This document shows positions 24,471-33,399 of a DNA stretch of 64,000 nucleotides, piece after piece. Under the pieces are notes generated by a model, which was not told the origin of the DNA, did no database searches, and saw nothing but the letters and a program-made list of their open reading frames with translations. Origin of the DNA: Nocardioides sp. WS12 (GTDB lineage Bacteria; Actinomycetota; Actinomycetes; Propionibacteriales; Nocardioidaceae); contig NZ_CP053928.1 of assembly GCF_014108865.1 (NCBI RefSeq), positions 2,232,001 through 2,296,000 on the forward strand. Direction: 5' to 3'. The first letter of the stretch is position 1; the number at the start of each line of letters is the position of its first letter. A program made the translations under genes and the position numbers.

Positions 24471-25361
24471 ATGGGCGTGGGTATGACCCTGCCTGTCATG
24501 GAGCCGGACATCGGTCCCGACAGCCTGCAGGAATGGGCCGAGCGGATCGACGAAGGACCGTTCAGCTCGCTCTGCTTCGGCGAACGGATCGCCTTCGACA
24601 ACCCCGACGCGCTCACCCTGCTCGGCGCGGTGGCGGCCTGGACCCGTCGCGTCCGCATCACCACGACGGTCGTCGTACCTCAACTGCATGACCCGGTTCT
24701 GTTGGCGAAGGCGCTGGCGACGGGGGACCGGTTGTCGCATGGCCGACTCTCGGTCGGGCTCGGTGTCGGCGGTCGCGATGAGGACTACGCCGCGGTCGGC
24801 GCCGATCTGGCGGATCGCACCATGGCGGACCTGGCCGAGCGTGCCCGCACTCTCCGGCGGGTCTGGAACGGCGAGAACCTGACTGGCGCCACGCTGCCGG
24901 TCGGTCCCCGTCCTCACCGGCCCGGTGGTCCCGAGCTCCTGGTCGGGACCCACGGGCCCAGGACCCTGCGTCATGCAGCGGGCTGGGCCGACGGTCTCGC
25001 CGGAATGGCGCTGGACGGCACCGACGTCTCCGGTACGGCGACGCTGTTCGACGTCGCCCGGGAGGCCTGGGCGGCTGCCGGCCGAGAGGCACCACGCCTC
25101 ACGACGTCCTTCTGGTTCGCCCTCGCAGAGACGTCCGACGACCCGCGCGGCCAGATCCACCGGCACCTACGGCACTACATGAACTGGCTGCCGCCCACGT
25201 TGGTCGATGCGCTGGCGCCGACAGCGGGGTTCGCCGGCACCCTGGCCGACCTGCGGGACCTCCTGGCCCGCTTCGCAGCGATCGGTGCCGACGAGGTGAA
25301 CCTGATCCCGACGAGCGACGACCCACGCCAGGTCGCGCTGGTGGCGGATCTCCTGGCTTGA
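24471..25361 (+). CDS. LLM-class flavin/F420-dependent oxidoreductase
   Basis: About 296 residues with the luciferase-like TIM-barrel fold: RVRITTTVVVPQLHDPVLLAKALATGDRLSHGRLSVGLGVGGRDEDYAAVG is the standard family core, followed by GPRTLRHAAGWADG. Actinobacterial members often use F420. Starts at 24459 and 24462 (GTG) overlap the SDR stop and are equally possible; 24471 is the first ATG. It is co-transcribed with the SDR, so it shares the KstR-type control. A steroid-related oxidation or reduction is inferred from this context only. Confidence 0.82.
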   Translation: MGVGMTLPVMEPDIGPDSLQEWAERIDEGPFSSLCFGERIAFDNPDALTLLGAVAAWTRRVRITTTVVVPQLHDPVLLAKALATGDRLSHGRLSVGLGVGGRDEDYAAVGADLADRTMADLAERARTLRRVWNGENLTGATLPVGPRPHRPGGPELLVGTHGPRTLRHAAGWADGLAGMALDGTDVSGTATLFDVAREAWAAAGREAPRLTTSFWFALAETSDDPRGQIHRHLRHYMNWLPPTLVDALAPTAGFAGTLADLRDLLARFAAIGADEVNLIPTSDDPRQVALVADLLA

Positions 25362-25389
25362 GCGTCCGTACGACGAACCGAGCCGGTGT

Positions 25390-26604
25390 TCAGGTCGCCG
25401 GCGACGAGGAACCAACCAAGGCCCGCGACGCGGCGAAGATGCTCCCCACGTTCTCCTCGGAGAAGTAGTCGGCGGGTGACACCGCTCCCGAGATGACACT
25501 GACGAAGCCGTCCATGGCCTGCTGGTTGCCCTGCACCGCGCCGAGGAGCTGTTGCATCTCCGGTGGCGGCAACTCGAGGGTGGCGAGCTGCGCGGTGAAC
25601 TCGTAGATCGGCATGTCCTTGGTGTCGCGCTCCTGGTGCCAGGCGCCCATTACCTCGCTGAATTCCTTGCCCTCGCTGAGCCACTGGTGAATCGCGTTGG
25701 TGCATCGTTCGGCATCGAGAAAGGCGTCACTGATGCCCTGGCCAGTGATCGGGTCCTTGTTGTAGCCGGCATCGCCGACCAGTGCCCACCCGTCGCCGTA
25801 CGGCTTGCGGAACCAACTCGGCACAGCTCCGCCGAGGAACGGCGTCTCCCGCGTGGCCTTCGCCATGCGTGCCGCGAACTCGGGCGCCAACTGCAGGGTC
25901 TGGAGGAAGTTTCCTTCGACGTCGGCCTTGTAGGCCTGCGCTTCGGCGTACGGCCAGCCGGCGACGACCATGGTGTGGCCATCGTTCGTCGGGGCAGCCG
26001 CAAAGCCTCGGTCGGGTCGGATGTAGATCTCGAATCCGTCGGTCGGCAGACCGCTGAAGTAGGCGTAGTAGGAGTACTGGAGGCGCGGCTTGGTGTTGTA
26101 GTCCTCGGCGTGGACGGCCTTGGCGAGACGGCTGTTGCGGCCGTCGGCGCCGATGACGATCCCGGCCCGGTCTTCGCGCTGGCCACTTCGGATCCCTACG
26201 ACCCGGCCGTCCTCGACCAGGATCTCGTCGACGTTGTAGTTCTCACGGACCTCGACCCCTGCCGCGCGGGCACCCGCCACGAGGATCGCGTCGAGCACGG
26301 TCCGACGCGGGGAGTAGGCCGTGGTCGTGCCCTCAACGGGTCGGCTGGTTCCGCTGATGATGACCGGACCGAAGTCCAACCGGTACCCGTCGATCGGCGG
26401 GCAGCCCGACTCGACCAGCGCGTCGAGAAGTCCCCACCGCTTGAGCGCGGCGACGCCCGGAGCGTGGACGATGTGCGTCGAGAGGGTGTCGCTCGGAAAC
26501 GTCGCGCGGTCGACGGCGAGCACGCGGTAGCCCTTGCGGGCCAGCAGCATGGCGGTCGGCGAACCCGCGGCGCGGGCCCCGATGACGATGGCGTCGTAGT
26601 TCAT
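25390..26604 (-). CDS. FAD-dependent monooxygenase / geranylgeranyl-reductase-like flavoprotein
   Basis: A 404-residue flavoprotein of the PHBH/geranylgeranyl reductase group. The N-terminus IVIGARAAGSPTAMLLARKG is the FAD Rossmann motif (with Arg in the GxGxxG). GIVIGADGRNSRLAK is the DG motif, and GDAGYNKDPITGQGISDAF is the second FAD-binding motif. There is no signal peptide. ATG 26604 has GGAG 6 nt upstream. Neither NAD(P)H specificity nor substrate can be read. The LuxR-type regulator transcribed toward it from 28307 ends 90 nt away and probably controls it. Confidence 0.82.
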   Translation of the reverse strand: MNYDAIVIGARAAGSPTAMLLARKGYRVLAVDRATFPSDTLSTHIVHAPGVAALKRWGLLDALVESGCPPIDGYRLDFGPVIISGTSRPVEGTTTAYSPRRTVLDAILVAGARAAGVEVRENYNVDEILVEDGRVVGIRSGQREDRAGIVIGADGRNSRLAKAVHAEDYNTKPRLQYSYYAYFSGLPTDGFEIYIRPDRGFAAAPTNDGHTMVVAGWPYAEAQAYKADVEGNFLQTLQLAPEFAARMAKATRETPFLGGAVPSWFRKPYGDGWALVGDAGYNKDPITGQGISDAFLDAERCTNAIHQWLSEGKEFSEVMGAWHQERDTKDMPIYEFTAQLATLELPPPEMQQLLGAVQGNQQAMDGFVSVISGAVSPADYFSEENVGSIFAASRALVGSSSPAT

Positions 26605-26693
26605 GGCTTCTCCTCGGACGGGCGATGAGGCGCGGAATCGGGCCTTCACGCCACCGTCGCTGGTCGAAGCGAGGCGGGTATCGGGGAACTCCC

Positions 26694-28307
26694 CTAGTTG
26701 CCGGCTGGTTCTCGTCGTACGGCGTAGGCGGTGGCCTCGGCGCGGTTGCGGAGCCCGAGCTTGAGCAGCAGGTTGCCGACGTGGTGTTCGACGGTCTTGC
26801 GGCTGATGAAGAGCCGCTCGGCGATCTCGGGGTTGGAGAGTCCGTCCCCCAGCAACTGGAGAACCTCGGCCTCGCGCTTGGTGAGCACCTGGCCGGAGGA
26901 CCGCGGGGGAGCGACCTTCTGGCCGAGCTCACGCAGCACCGCGGATGCCGCGTCGACGTACCGTGCGGCCTCGAGCTTCGTGAAGACGGCCAGCGCGGCG
27001 CGCGCCTCGGCGACCGCGACCTCGGGACTTTCCTGCCTGCAGGCCCGGGCGAGGTCGAGGCGGCACAGAGACATCTCGAACGGCAACTGGGTCCGGGTGA
27101 AACCGTCCAGGGCGTCCCGGAGCCACACGCGCGGATCGTCCTGCGCAGCGTGCGCTCGGGCGAGCGCCACCAACGCTGTCGTGTACGGCGTCCGGTGCGA
27201 CTCGGCGCACGCGGCGAGATCGGCGATCGTCTGCTCGGGGTCCTCGCCGCAGGCCAGCTGTGCCTCGACCAGCTGCGCCAGCAACGGGACGCACGCGCCG
27301 CTGCCCGGGTCTGTCTTCTGCGCCGTGCGCTTCAGCAGGTCCAGCGCGATCGTCGACTCCCCGCGCGCGAGGTGCAGCGCTGACCGGGGGAGTACGGCCT
27401 CGCCGTCGGTCTGGTCCTCGAGCAGGCTGGCCGCCTCGTCGTACCGGCCCTGCTTGACCCTCAGGTCCGCCAGCCGGATCAAGGCACCGGCCTTGAGCGT
27501 GCGCTTGCCCAGGGCCCACAGCCGCACCGCCTCGGTGAGGGCCACGTCCGCTTCGGGCCACCTGCCTGCGGCCGTCAGGATGCCGCCGTAGTGGGTGTGG
27601 CAGTAGGCGCTCACCGCAGGCAGCCCGCGCCGCTCGGCGATCTGCTCGCCGACCCGGATCCACTGCTCGGCCCGGTGCACGTCCTGGGCGTACTCGCACG
27701 CGGAGAACAGCTGGCAGAAGATCTCCTCGATGATGATGAAGTCCTCGACCTCGCCACCTGCCACCGCTGCGAGCGCCTCGTCGAGCAACACCATGCCTTC
27801 CTCGGTGTGATCGCCGTGGACGAGGCTCGCGCCGAGGTAGGACATGGTCGCGAACGTGAGGTTCAGGTCGTCGTTGTCGCGCCCGATCTCGATGGCCGTG
27901 TGGAAGGCGGTCTCCTTCGCTTCGCGGGCCTCGGCGAACATGCCCTCGGTCAGGGCCACCCAGCCCCGCTCGCTCGACTGCGGCAGCTGCCCCAGCAGGG
28001 TCTTCGCGCGCGCGATCCATCCGTTGGCCACCGCCCAGTCGCCGGCGGTCGTGCCGTGCATGTAGCCCAGGGTCCGCGCCACGCGCGCCGCACCGACGCC
28101 GTCACCCTTGAGGCGGTGGCCGGCGTAGGCGCGCTCGAACTCCTCGATTGCCCGCGGGTACTCCGCCAACACGTACGACGCCGCGGCCAGGCCCTCGAGC
28201 ACCTCCGGTGTCGGTTCCCCGAACTCGAACTCCGCCCGTGCGCCGGTCGCATCCCCGATGCGCAGTGCGGCACGTCCCAACTCGACGTGCTCGCTGGCGG
28301 CCACCAT
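26694..28307 (-). CDS. LuxR-family regulator with TPR-like sensor region
   Basis: A 537-residue protein. Residues about 20-450 are Ala/Leu-rich helical repeats of TPR type, without a Walker motif, so it is not a classical LAL/MalT ATPase. The C-terminal 65 residues are a LuxR helix-turn-helix (LTKREAEVLQLLGDGLSNPEIAERLFISRKTVEHHVGNLLLKLGLRNRAEA). This arrangement is common next to actinobacterial FAD monooxygenases. The start is uncertain: ATG 28307 begins a sensible N-terminus, but the ribosome site is poor and the frame is open to 28430. It probably senses a small molecule or protein via the repeats. Confidence 0.8.
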   Translation of the reverse strand: MVAASEHVELGRAALRIGDATGARAEFEFGEPTPEVLEGLAAASYVLAEYPRAIEEFERAYAGHRLKGDGVGAARVARTLGYMHGTTAGDWAVANGWIARAKTLLGQLPQSSERGWVALTEGMFAEAREAKETAFHTAIEIGRDNDDLNLTFATMSYLGASLVHGDHTEEGMVLLDEALAAVAGGEVEDFIIIEEIFCQLFSACEYAQDVHRAEQWIRVGEQIAERRGLPAVSAYCHTHYGGILTAAGRWPEADVALTEAVRLWALGKRTLKAGALIRLADLRVKQGRYDEAASLLEDQTDGEAVLPRSALHLARGESTIALDLLKRTAQKTDPGSGACVPLLAQLVEAQLACGEDPEQTIADLAACAESHRTPYTTALVALARAHAAQDDPRVWLRDALDGFTRTQLPFEMSLCRLDLARACRQESPEVAVAEARAALAVFTKLEAARYVDAASAVLRELGQKVAPPRSSGQVLTKREAEVLQLLGDGLSNPEIAERLFISRKTVEHHVGNLLLKLGLRNRAEATAYAVRREPAGN

Positions 28308-28342
28308 CCGATCATGGCACCGCTGGCACCTCGAGAGCGTGG

Positions 28343-30934
28343 TTACCGGGTCACTTCCTGGCACACGGCGTCGTCGCTGCGCGGGATGTCGGCGGAGGTC
28401 AGGTTGGCGCGATCGCGGCCGAGGTTCCACTCCAGCCAGTCGTCGTTCCGCACCTCCCGGCCGAACAGCACGCAGGCCCGCTCCGCCGACGGCAGGTCTT
28501 CGAGGACCGGTACGGCGTCCTCCGAGAGCCCCTGGAGGTAGGACCAGTCGACCTTGCCGTCATCGGCGTAGCGGTCAAGGTTGTGTTGGGCGATCCAGGC
28601 GTCCGGGTTGATGGCGGCGACGCCGAGGACGGCAACGGCGCCGCTCACCAGGGCGAAGCGCGCCACCCACGCGCCGTTCAACGCGATCCCGGCAACCATC
28701 GTGGCGAGGACGACCAGCCCCAGCCAGCCCTCGAACACGTCGACCAGCAGGCGTAGCCGGGTGAAGCCGTAGGCCTCCTGGTAGAGCGCCATCCGGTGCA
28801 ACGCCGAGGCGACCACCACGAGGGTCAGGACGCACAGCAGGCCCAATGAACCGCGCAGCCAGGCGCGGTCGGCCACCGTCTCCCGTGGTGCCTTCCGTCC
28901 GGCCGCAGCGATGACGAGCAGTGTCAGCGCCGTCGCCACGGTGAGTTGTCCGAAGCCCTGGTGCACGTACTCCGCATAGGTCAGTCCCGTCGTACGACGC
29001 AGGTAGTCGTGGCCGCCGAAGACCACGGTGGCCTGGGCGGTGAGGAACGCTGCGAAGACGACGATCACGACGGCAACCGGAGCGAGCCATTCGTAGCGGT
29101 GGGTGACCGGGGGGTGGCCGGCTGTCCGGTCCACGCGCGGTGGGTTCAGGGCGAGGTACGACGCCCCGAGCACGGCTGCGGTGACCGCGACCGTGACGAA
29201 GATCCGCGCGACGAACAGGTCCATCGTGAGCTCGGGCAGGAGCGCGTCGACCCACTCCGCCAACAGGGCGTCGGCGGACGCGAAGAGCAGCCCGAACACG
29301 ATCAGCCCGAGGACTGACCAGACCACGGTCCGGAGCAGTGCGGCACCTTGTCCCAGCCCGGTCAGTCGCCCGATGGATCGGCCCAGCCAGGGCAGGCCGC
29401 GCAGGCCGGCCAGCGGCCACGCGATCCCGGAGAGCAGGAACCCGCTCACCGAACGTCCTCCGGTCAGCGCGACAGTGCAGAGTGCGGCACCGACGAACAC
29501 GCAGAGCACGGCGATCCACTCGGCGGCGCGCACGGTCGGCACCAGCGCCAACAGGGCACAGAGCGCTCCGCAGGTCATCGTGAACGGCTCGCGGCGACGG
29601 ATACTGGCCGTCATCACCACGACACCGGCGGCCAGCAGGACCAGGCTGGTGCCCAGGCCGAGGGAGCGCTCGGGGAACACGACGGCAGCGAACACGCCGA
29701 CGCCGAGGGCGGCGGCGAGCAGCCCGAGCCGACCAGGCGTTCCGCGGTCGGTCCACAGGGTGCCGAAGAGGTCATCGAGCAGCGGACGGGCCGCGACCTG
29801 GGCTGAGGTCGAGGTCCACGGTCCCGCTGGGGCCGGTGGTGCGCTGGCGGGTGGCGGGGGCAGGCTGGGCATGAGGTCCTCCTGAGGACGGGTGAGGGGG
29901 GCGGTCGAGGGAAGTACGTCGGCGCGCGGCCGGTCCGGCGGCGTCAGTGGCAGTTCGACCCGAACCCGGGCGCCGACGCCGTCCTCGGGGTCGACGAAGC
30001 GGATGCTGCCGCCGTGCAGGTCGGTCACCCAGCGGGCGATGGCGAGACCGAGTCCGGTGCCGCCGCCGCCCTCGGCTTCCCTGAGGGTGCCGAACGGTTC
30101 GAAGACCCGGTCCCGGTCGGCGGCCGCGAGGCCCGGGCCCTGGTCGTGCACCTCGAGCCGCACCCGGTCGCCGTGCAGTGCAGCCACCACCCGGACGGTG
30201 CCGCCGGCGGGGCTGTGTCGTGACGCGTTGTCCAGCAGGTTCGCGACCAGTTGGCCGAGCCGCGCCGGATCGGCCTGCACCGTCAGGTCGTCGGGCACCT
30301 CGACGTCGTACTCGACGGCTCGACCGAGAACGCGGGCCTCGGCGGTCGCGTCGGCGAGCAGTGCGGACAGGTCGACCGGCTCCGGGCTGAGGGGCGCTCG
30401 GCCGGCGTCGACGCGGGCCAGGTCGAGCAGGTCCTCGACCAGGTTGCTCATCCGTTCCGCCTGACGCAGCGCGGCTTCCAGCGACGCAGGGTCGCGCGGC
30501 GCGATGCCGTCCACCAGGTTGTCCAGCAGCGCGATCAGCCCGGCCAGCGGGGTGCGGAGTTCGTGGGAAACGTTGGCGACCAGTTCGCGGCGCTGCCGGT
30601 CGACGTCGGCCAGGTCGCGGGCCATGGTGTTGAAGGCGCGGGCGAGTTGACCGACTTCGTCGCGCGACCCGTCGTCCACCCGGACCGCGTAGTCACCGGT
30701 CGCCATCCGCCCCGCTGCTGCGGTCATCTGGCGCAGCGGTGAGGTCATCCCGACGGCGAGCAGTTGCGTGACGGCAAGGGCGAGCACCATCGTGACGGGG
30801 ACGCTGAGCCAGGCCGAGACGCCGGCGGTGCGCCCCAGGCTCGCGATCACCGCGGCCACGGTGGCGCTCACCGCGACCAGCAGGCCGAGCTTGACCTTCA
30901 GGGAGGTGATCGGCGCGAGCGGCTGGGTGGTCAC
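28343..30934 (-). CDS. Sensor histidine kinase fused in frame to a DUF4173-type membrane domain
   Basis: One uninterrupted 863-residue frame. Residues 1-354 are a complete kinase: two membrane segments (about 14-32, 44-62), HAMP (62-115), HisKA with His124 (ANVSHELRTPL), N-box LVANLLDNASRH and G-boxes DQGPGLAAAD, GTGLGLAIARW. A Pro-rich linker leads to about 500 residues with 10-12 membrane segments resembling DUF4153/DUF4173. An internal ATG (29872, residue 355) has a perfect AGGAGG 5 nt upstream, so the membrane part may also be made alone. The GTG start overlaps the response-regulator stop (GTGA). Fusion of these normally separate neighbours is unusual. Confidence 0.82.
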   Translation of the reverse strand: MTTQPLAPITSLKVKLGLLVAVSATVAAVIASLGRTAGVSAWLSVPVTMVLALAVTQLLAVGMTSPLRQMTAAAGRMATGDYAVRVDDGSRDEVGQLARAFNTMARDLADVDRQRRELVANVSHELRTPLAGLIALLDNLVDGIAPRDPASLEAALRQAERMSNLVEDLLDLARVDAGRAPLSPEPVDLSALLADATAEARVLGRAVEYDVEVPDDLTVQADPARLGQLVANLLDNASRHSPAGGTVRVVAALHGDRVRLEVHDQGPGLAAADRDRVFEPFGTLREAEGGGGTGLGLAIARWVTDLHGGSIRFVDPEDGVGARVRVELPLTPPDRPRADVLPSTAPLTRPQEDLMPSLPPPPASAPPAPAGPWTSTSAQVAARPLLDDLFGTLWTDRGTPGRLGLLAAALGVGVFAAVVFPERSLGLGTSLVLLAAGVVVMTASIRRREPFTMTCGALCALLALVPTVRAAEWIAVLCVFVGAALCTVALTGGRSVSGFLLSGIAWPLAGLRGLPWLGRSIGRLTGLGQGAALLRTVVWSVLGLIVFGLLFASADALLAEWVDALLPELTMDLFVARIFVTVAVTAAVLGASYLALNPPRVDRTAGHPPVTHRYEWLAPVAVVIVVFAAFLTAQATVVFGGHDYLRRTTGLTYAEYVHQGFGQLTVATALTLLVIAAAGRKAPRETVADRAWLRGSLGLLCVLTLVVVASALHRMALYQEAYGFTRLRLLVDVFEGWLGLVVLATMVAGIALNGAWVARFALVSGAVAVLGVAAINPDAWIAQHNLDRYADDGKVDWSYLQGLSEDAVPVLEDLPSAERACVLFGREVRNDDWLEWNLGRDRANLTSADIPRSDDAVCQEVTR
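29870..29883 (-). promoter_or_regulatory. Internal ribosome binding site and ATG within the kinase fusion
   Basis: The minus strand reads AGGAGGacctcATG inside the kinase-DUF4173 frame, at the junction between the kinase ATPase domain and the Pro-rich linker. It is the best Shine-Dalgarno in this operon and would start a 509-residue polytopic protein (MPSLPPPPAS...). Confidence 0.6.
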
Positions 30935-31620
30935 GATCCGGTCCCGATCTCAAGGGCATAGCCGACACCGTGAACGGTGCGCACGAGATCGGCTCCGACC
31001 TTGGCCCGCAACCCCTTCACGTGGCTGTCGACGGTGCGGGTGCCGGAGGCCCCGGGCCAACCCCAGACCTCGGCCATCAGCTTGTCGCGGGTGACCACCG
31101 CCCCCGGGCTGGCCGCGAGGCACACCAGGAGATCGAACTCGGTCGGCGTCAGGTGGATCTCGTCGTCGTCGCGCCACACGCGCCGCGCGGCCGGATCGAC
31201 ACGGAGCGCGCCAAGGACGAGCGGACGACGTCCGACCAGTTCGGCGGCGCGCTCCACCCGACGCAGGAGAGCGCCGATCCGCGCGACCAGTTCGCGCATC
31301 CGGAACGGCTTCGTCAGGTAGTCATCAGCCCCGACGCCGAGGCCCACCAGGACGTCGGACTCCTCCGCGCGGGCGGTCAGCATGATCACCGGCACCGGGC
31401 GTTCGGCCTGGATCCGACGGCACACCTCGTGGCCGTCGTACCCGGGGAGCATGACGTCGAGCACCACCAGGTCCGGGTCGTGTTCGGCGAACGCCGCCAC
31501 CGCGCCCGGGCCGTCCCAGGCTCGGACCACGTCGTACCCCTCGGCCTCGAGTCGGTCCGAAAGGGCCTGGTTGATGACCGCGTCGTCCTCGACGACGAGC
31601 AGCCGGTGCTTCGAGCTCAT
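30931..31620 (-). CDS. OmpR/PhoB-family response regulator
   Basis: A 229-residue response regulator. The receiver domain has the acidic pocket EDD (11-13), phospho-acceptor Asp55 in LVVLDVMLPGYDG, Thr/Ala in MLTARAEESDV and Lys in DDYLTKPF. The C-terminal winged helix (about 130-225) has LTPTEFDLLVCLAASPGAVVTRDKLMAEVWG and RTVDSHVKGLRAKVG. It is the partner of the fused kinase encoded immediately downstream. A minus-strand TAGCCT (31627-31632) lies 6 nt before the ATG, which fits leaderless mRNA. The target genes are unknown. Confidence 0.93.
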   Translation of the reverse strand: MSSKHRLLVVEDDAVINQALSDRLEAEGYDVVRAWDGPGAVAAFAEHDPDLVVLDVMLPGYDGHEVCRRIQAERPVPVIMLTARAEESDVLVGLGVGADDYLTKPFRMRELVARIGALLRRVERAAELVGRRPLVLGALRVDPAARRVWRDDDEIHLTPTEFDLLVCLAASPGAVVTRDKLMAEVWGWPGASGTRTVDSHVKGLRAKVGADLVRTVHGVGYALEIGTGS

Positions 31621-31682
31621 GGTCCGAGGCTAGGAGCCCCGAGGGTCAGATGGTGTGCACGACGTGTGCAGGTTCTGTGGAG

Positions 31683-31699
31683 ATCAGGCTGTGCCTGAT
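31683..31699. promoter_or_regulatory. 17-bp palindrome before the AGE-family gene
   Basis: ATCAGGC-TGT-GCCTGAT is a perfect 7-bp dyad with a 3-nt spacer, 11 nt before the AGE epimerase start and overlapping the region just ahead of its AGGAA ribosome site. It could be an operator or a small mRNA hairpin. Confidence 0.4.
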
Positions 31700-31710
31700 A
31701 GGAACAGCCC

Positions 31711-32859
31711 ATGCGACCTGGCGACACTGGCTGGCTCGAGGCGGAGCAGAGCCGCCTCCTGGGCTTCGGGACCAGTGCTGCGCCGGGTTCGTGGCTCGAC
31801 GACATCGGGCTCGCCGACGCCGGCCAACCGCGCCAGACCTGGCTCGCCGCACGGTCCCTCCACGTGCGGAGCCTCGGCGTCCTGCTCGAGCACCCCGGAT
31901 CGGGGTCCCTGGCCGCGGGAGCCCTCGTGGCGCTGGACGAGGAGTTCCGCGACCACGAGTACGGCGGCTGGCTGCCGGTCCAGAAGTCCTGCTACCAACA
32001 CGCGTTCGTGCTGCTGGCCGCGGCCACCGCGAACCGGGCGGGCATCCCGGGAGCGGAGCGACTGCTCGCCGAGGCCGCGACGGTGTTCGAGGAGCGGTTC
32101 TGGGACGAACGCAGCGGTATGTGCGTCGATGAGTGGGACCGTGACTGGTCGACCCCGGCGCCGTACCGCGGGCTGAACGGCACGATGCACGCGGTCGAAG
32201 CGATGCTGGCGGTCGGCGGTGTCTGGACCGATCGCGCCGCCCGCATCTGCGAGCGAGTCGTCGGCATCGGCAGGGACTTCGGATGGCGGCTGCCCGAGCA
32301 CTACGACGAGCAGTGGGTGCCGCAGCCCGACTTCAACCGTGAGCAGCCGGACGACCCGTTCAAGCCGTACGGCGCCACGGTCGGCCATGCCTTCGAGTGG
32401 GCCCGCCTGCTGCTGCACCTGGACGCCGAGACCGGCCAGGACCACACGGCCGCGGCGGTTGCGTTGTACGAGCGCGCCGCAGCCGACGGGTGGGCTGTCG
32501 ACGGCGCGGAGGGATTCGTCTACACGACGGACTGGGACGGTCGCCCGGTCGTGCACGACCGGATGCACTGGGTGCTGGCCGAGGCGGTCGCCGCGGCCAC
32601 CGTGCTCCACGCAACGACGGGCGAGGAGCGCTACGACCGCGACGCCCGGACCTGGTGGGAGTACGCCGACCGGTACCTGCTCGATCGTGAGCACGGGTCG
32701 TGGCACCACCAACTCGATCGGAACCAGCAACCGCTGCGCACCGTCTGGCCGGGCAAGCCCGACCTCTACCACGCGGTGCAGGCGACTCTCTTCGCGCGCT
32801 TCCCGGTCCGTGGCTCGCTGGCCGCGGCCATTGCCAGCGGTCAGCTCGGCTTGGCGTAG
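31711..32859 (+). CDS. N-acylglucosamine 2-epimerase (AGE) family epimerase/isomerase
   Basis: A 382-residue (alpha/alpha)6-barrel sugar isomerase. Family landmarks are the N-terminal QTWLAARSLHV, YGGWLPVQKSCYQHAFVLLAAA, NGTMHAVEAMLA, GHAFEWARLLLHL and WHHQLDRNQQPLRTVWPGKPDLYHAVQA, which carry the conserved His and Arg residues. Relatives isomerise mannose, sulfoquinovose or cellobiose, so the exact sugar is open. AGGAA lies 7 nt upstream of the ATG. It is convergent with the cupin gene, overlapping by 19 nt. It is divergent from the two-component system, but regulation by that system is not shown. Confidence 0.85.
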   Translation: MRPGDTGWLEAEQSRLLGFGTSAAPGSWLDDIGLADAGQPRQTWLAARSLHVRSLGVLLEHPGSGSLAAGALVALDEEFRDHEYGGWLPVQKSCYQHAFVLLAAATANRAGIPGAERLLAEAATVFEERFWDERSGMCVDEWDRDWSTPAPYRGLNGTMHAVEAMLAVGGVWTDRAARICERVVGIGRDFGWRLPEHYDEQWVPQPDFNREQPDDPFKPYGATVGHAFEWARLLLHLDAETGQDHTAAAVALYERAAADGWAVDGAEGFVYTTDWDGRPVVHDRMHWVLAEAVAAATVLHATTGEERYDRDARTWWEYADRYLLDREHGSWHHQLDRNQQPLRTVWPGKPDLYHAVQATLFARFPVRGSLAAAIASGQLGLA

Positions 32860-33197
32860 GCCGCGACGCCGGAGTCGAACATCACGCAGGCTTCGTCGCC
32901 GACGGTCCAGGCATCGTGACCCGGTTCGATCAGCGTGACGTCGCCCGGCCCCACGGTCATCTCGCTGCCGTCGTCGAACTGCACGGTCATCTGGCCCGAG
33001 ACGCAGTAGCCGTAGTGCCGGACCTGGCAGGAGTCGGTGCCGGCGATCGGCTTCACGTCGTTCGACCATCGCCAGCCGGGCTCGAAGGTTCCCTTGCCGA
33101 GGGTGAAGTCGCCGAGGGTGACGACGTCCATGTGGCCGTGTGCCTGGAAGGGCCGGGTCTCGTGCGGGGTGTTCATGCTCTGCTTCTCGGACGCCAT
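32841..33197 (-). CDS. Small single-domain cupin protein
   Basis: A 118-residue cupin: HYGYCVSGQMTVQFDDGSEMTVGPGDVTLIEPGHDAWTVGDE spans the two conserved cupin motifs. In motif 1 the usual second His is replaced (HYGYCVSG...), so metal ligation is incomplete and binding rather than catalysis is possible. The ATG at 33197 follows GAGAGG by 7 nt. The 3' end overlaps the AGE-family gene tail to tail, and no other partner is adjacent. The ligand is unknown. Confidence 0.75.
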   Translation of the reverse strand: MASEKQSMNTPHETRPFQAHGHMDVVTLGDFTLGKGTFEPGWRWSNDVKPIAGTDSCQVRHYGYCVSGQMTVQFDDGSEMTVGPGDVTLIEPGHDAWTVGDEACVMFDSGVAAYAKPS

Positions 33198-33347
33198 GAT
33201 GAAGCCTCTCGGGATGGGGTGGCGTCAGGTGGGCCAACGGCTGCACCCCGAGTCGACAGCCGATTTGCGGACCGGACTGGACCTTCGACATTACGCCGGT
33301 TCTGCCCACAAAGCACCGGCCGAATGGGACCTGTCGGCCACGTACGA

Positions 33348-33386
33348 AGCCGCCCGCACCGCTGGAAGTCAGCGATGCGGGCGGCT
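33348..33386 (-). terminator. Two-tier hairpin after the serine hydrolase gene
   Basis: Outer arms AGCCGCCCGCA (33348-33358) and TGCGGGCGGCT (33376-33386) enclose inner arms CGCTG/CAGCG with a 5-nt loop. It is 14 nt beyond the minus-strand serine hydrolase stop. The rest of the 33198-33399 spacer shows nothing else recognisable. Confidence 0.75.
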
Positions 33387-33399
33387 CTGGTTCGTCAGA

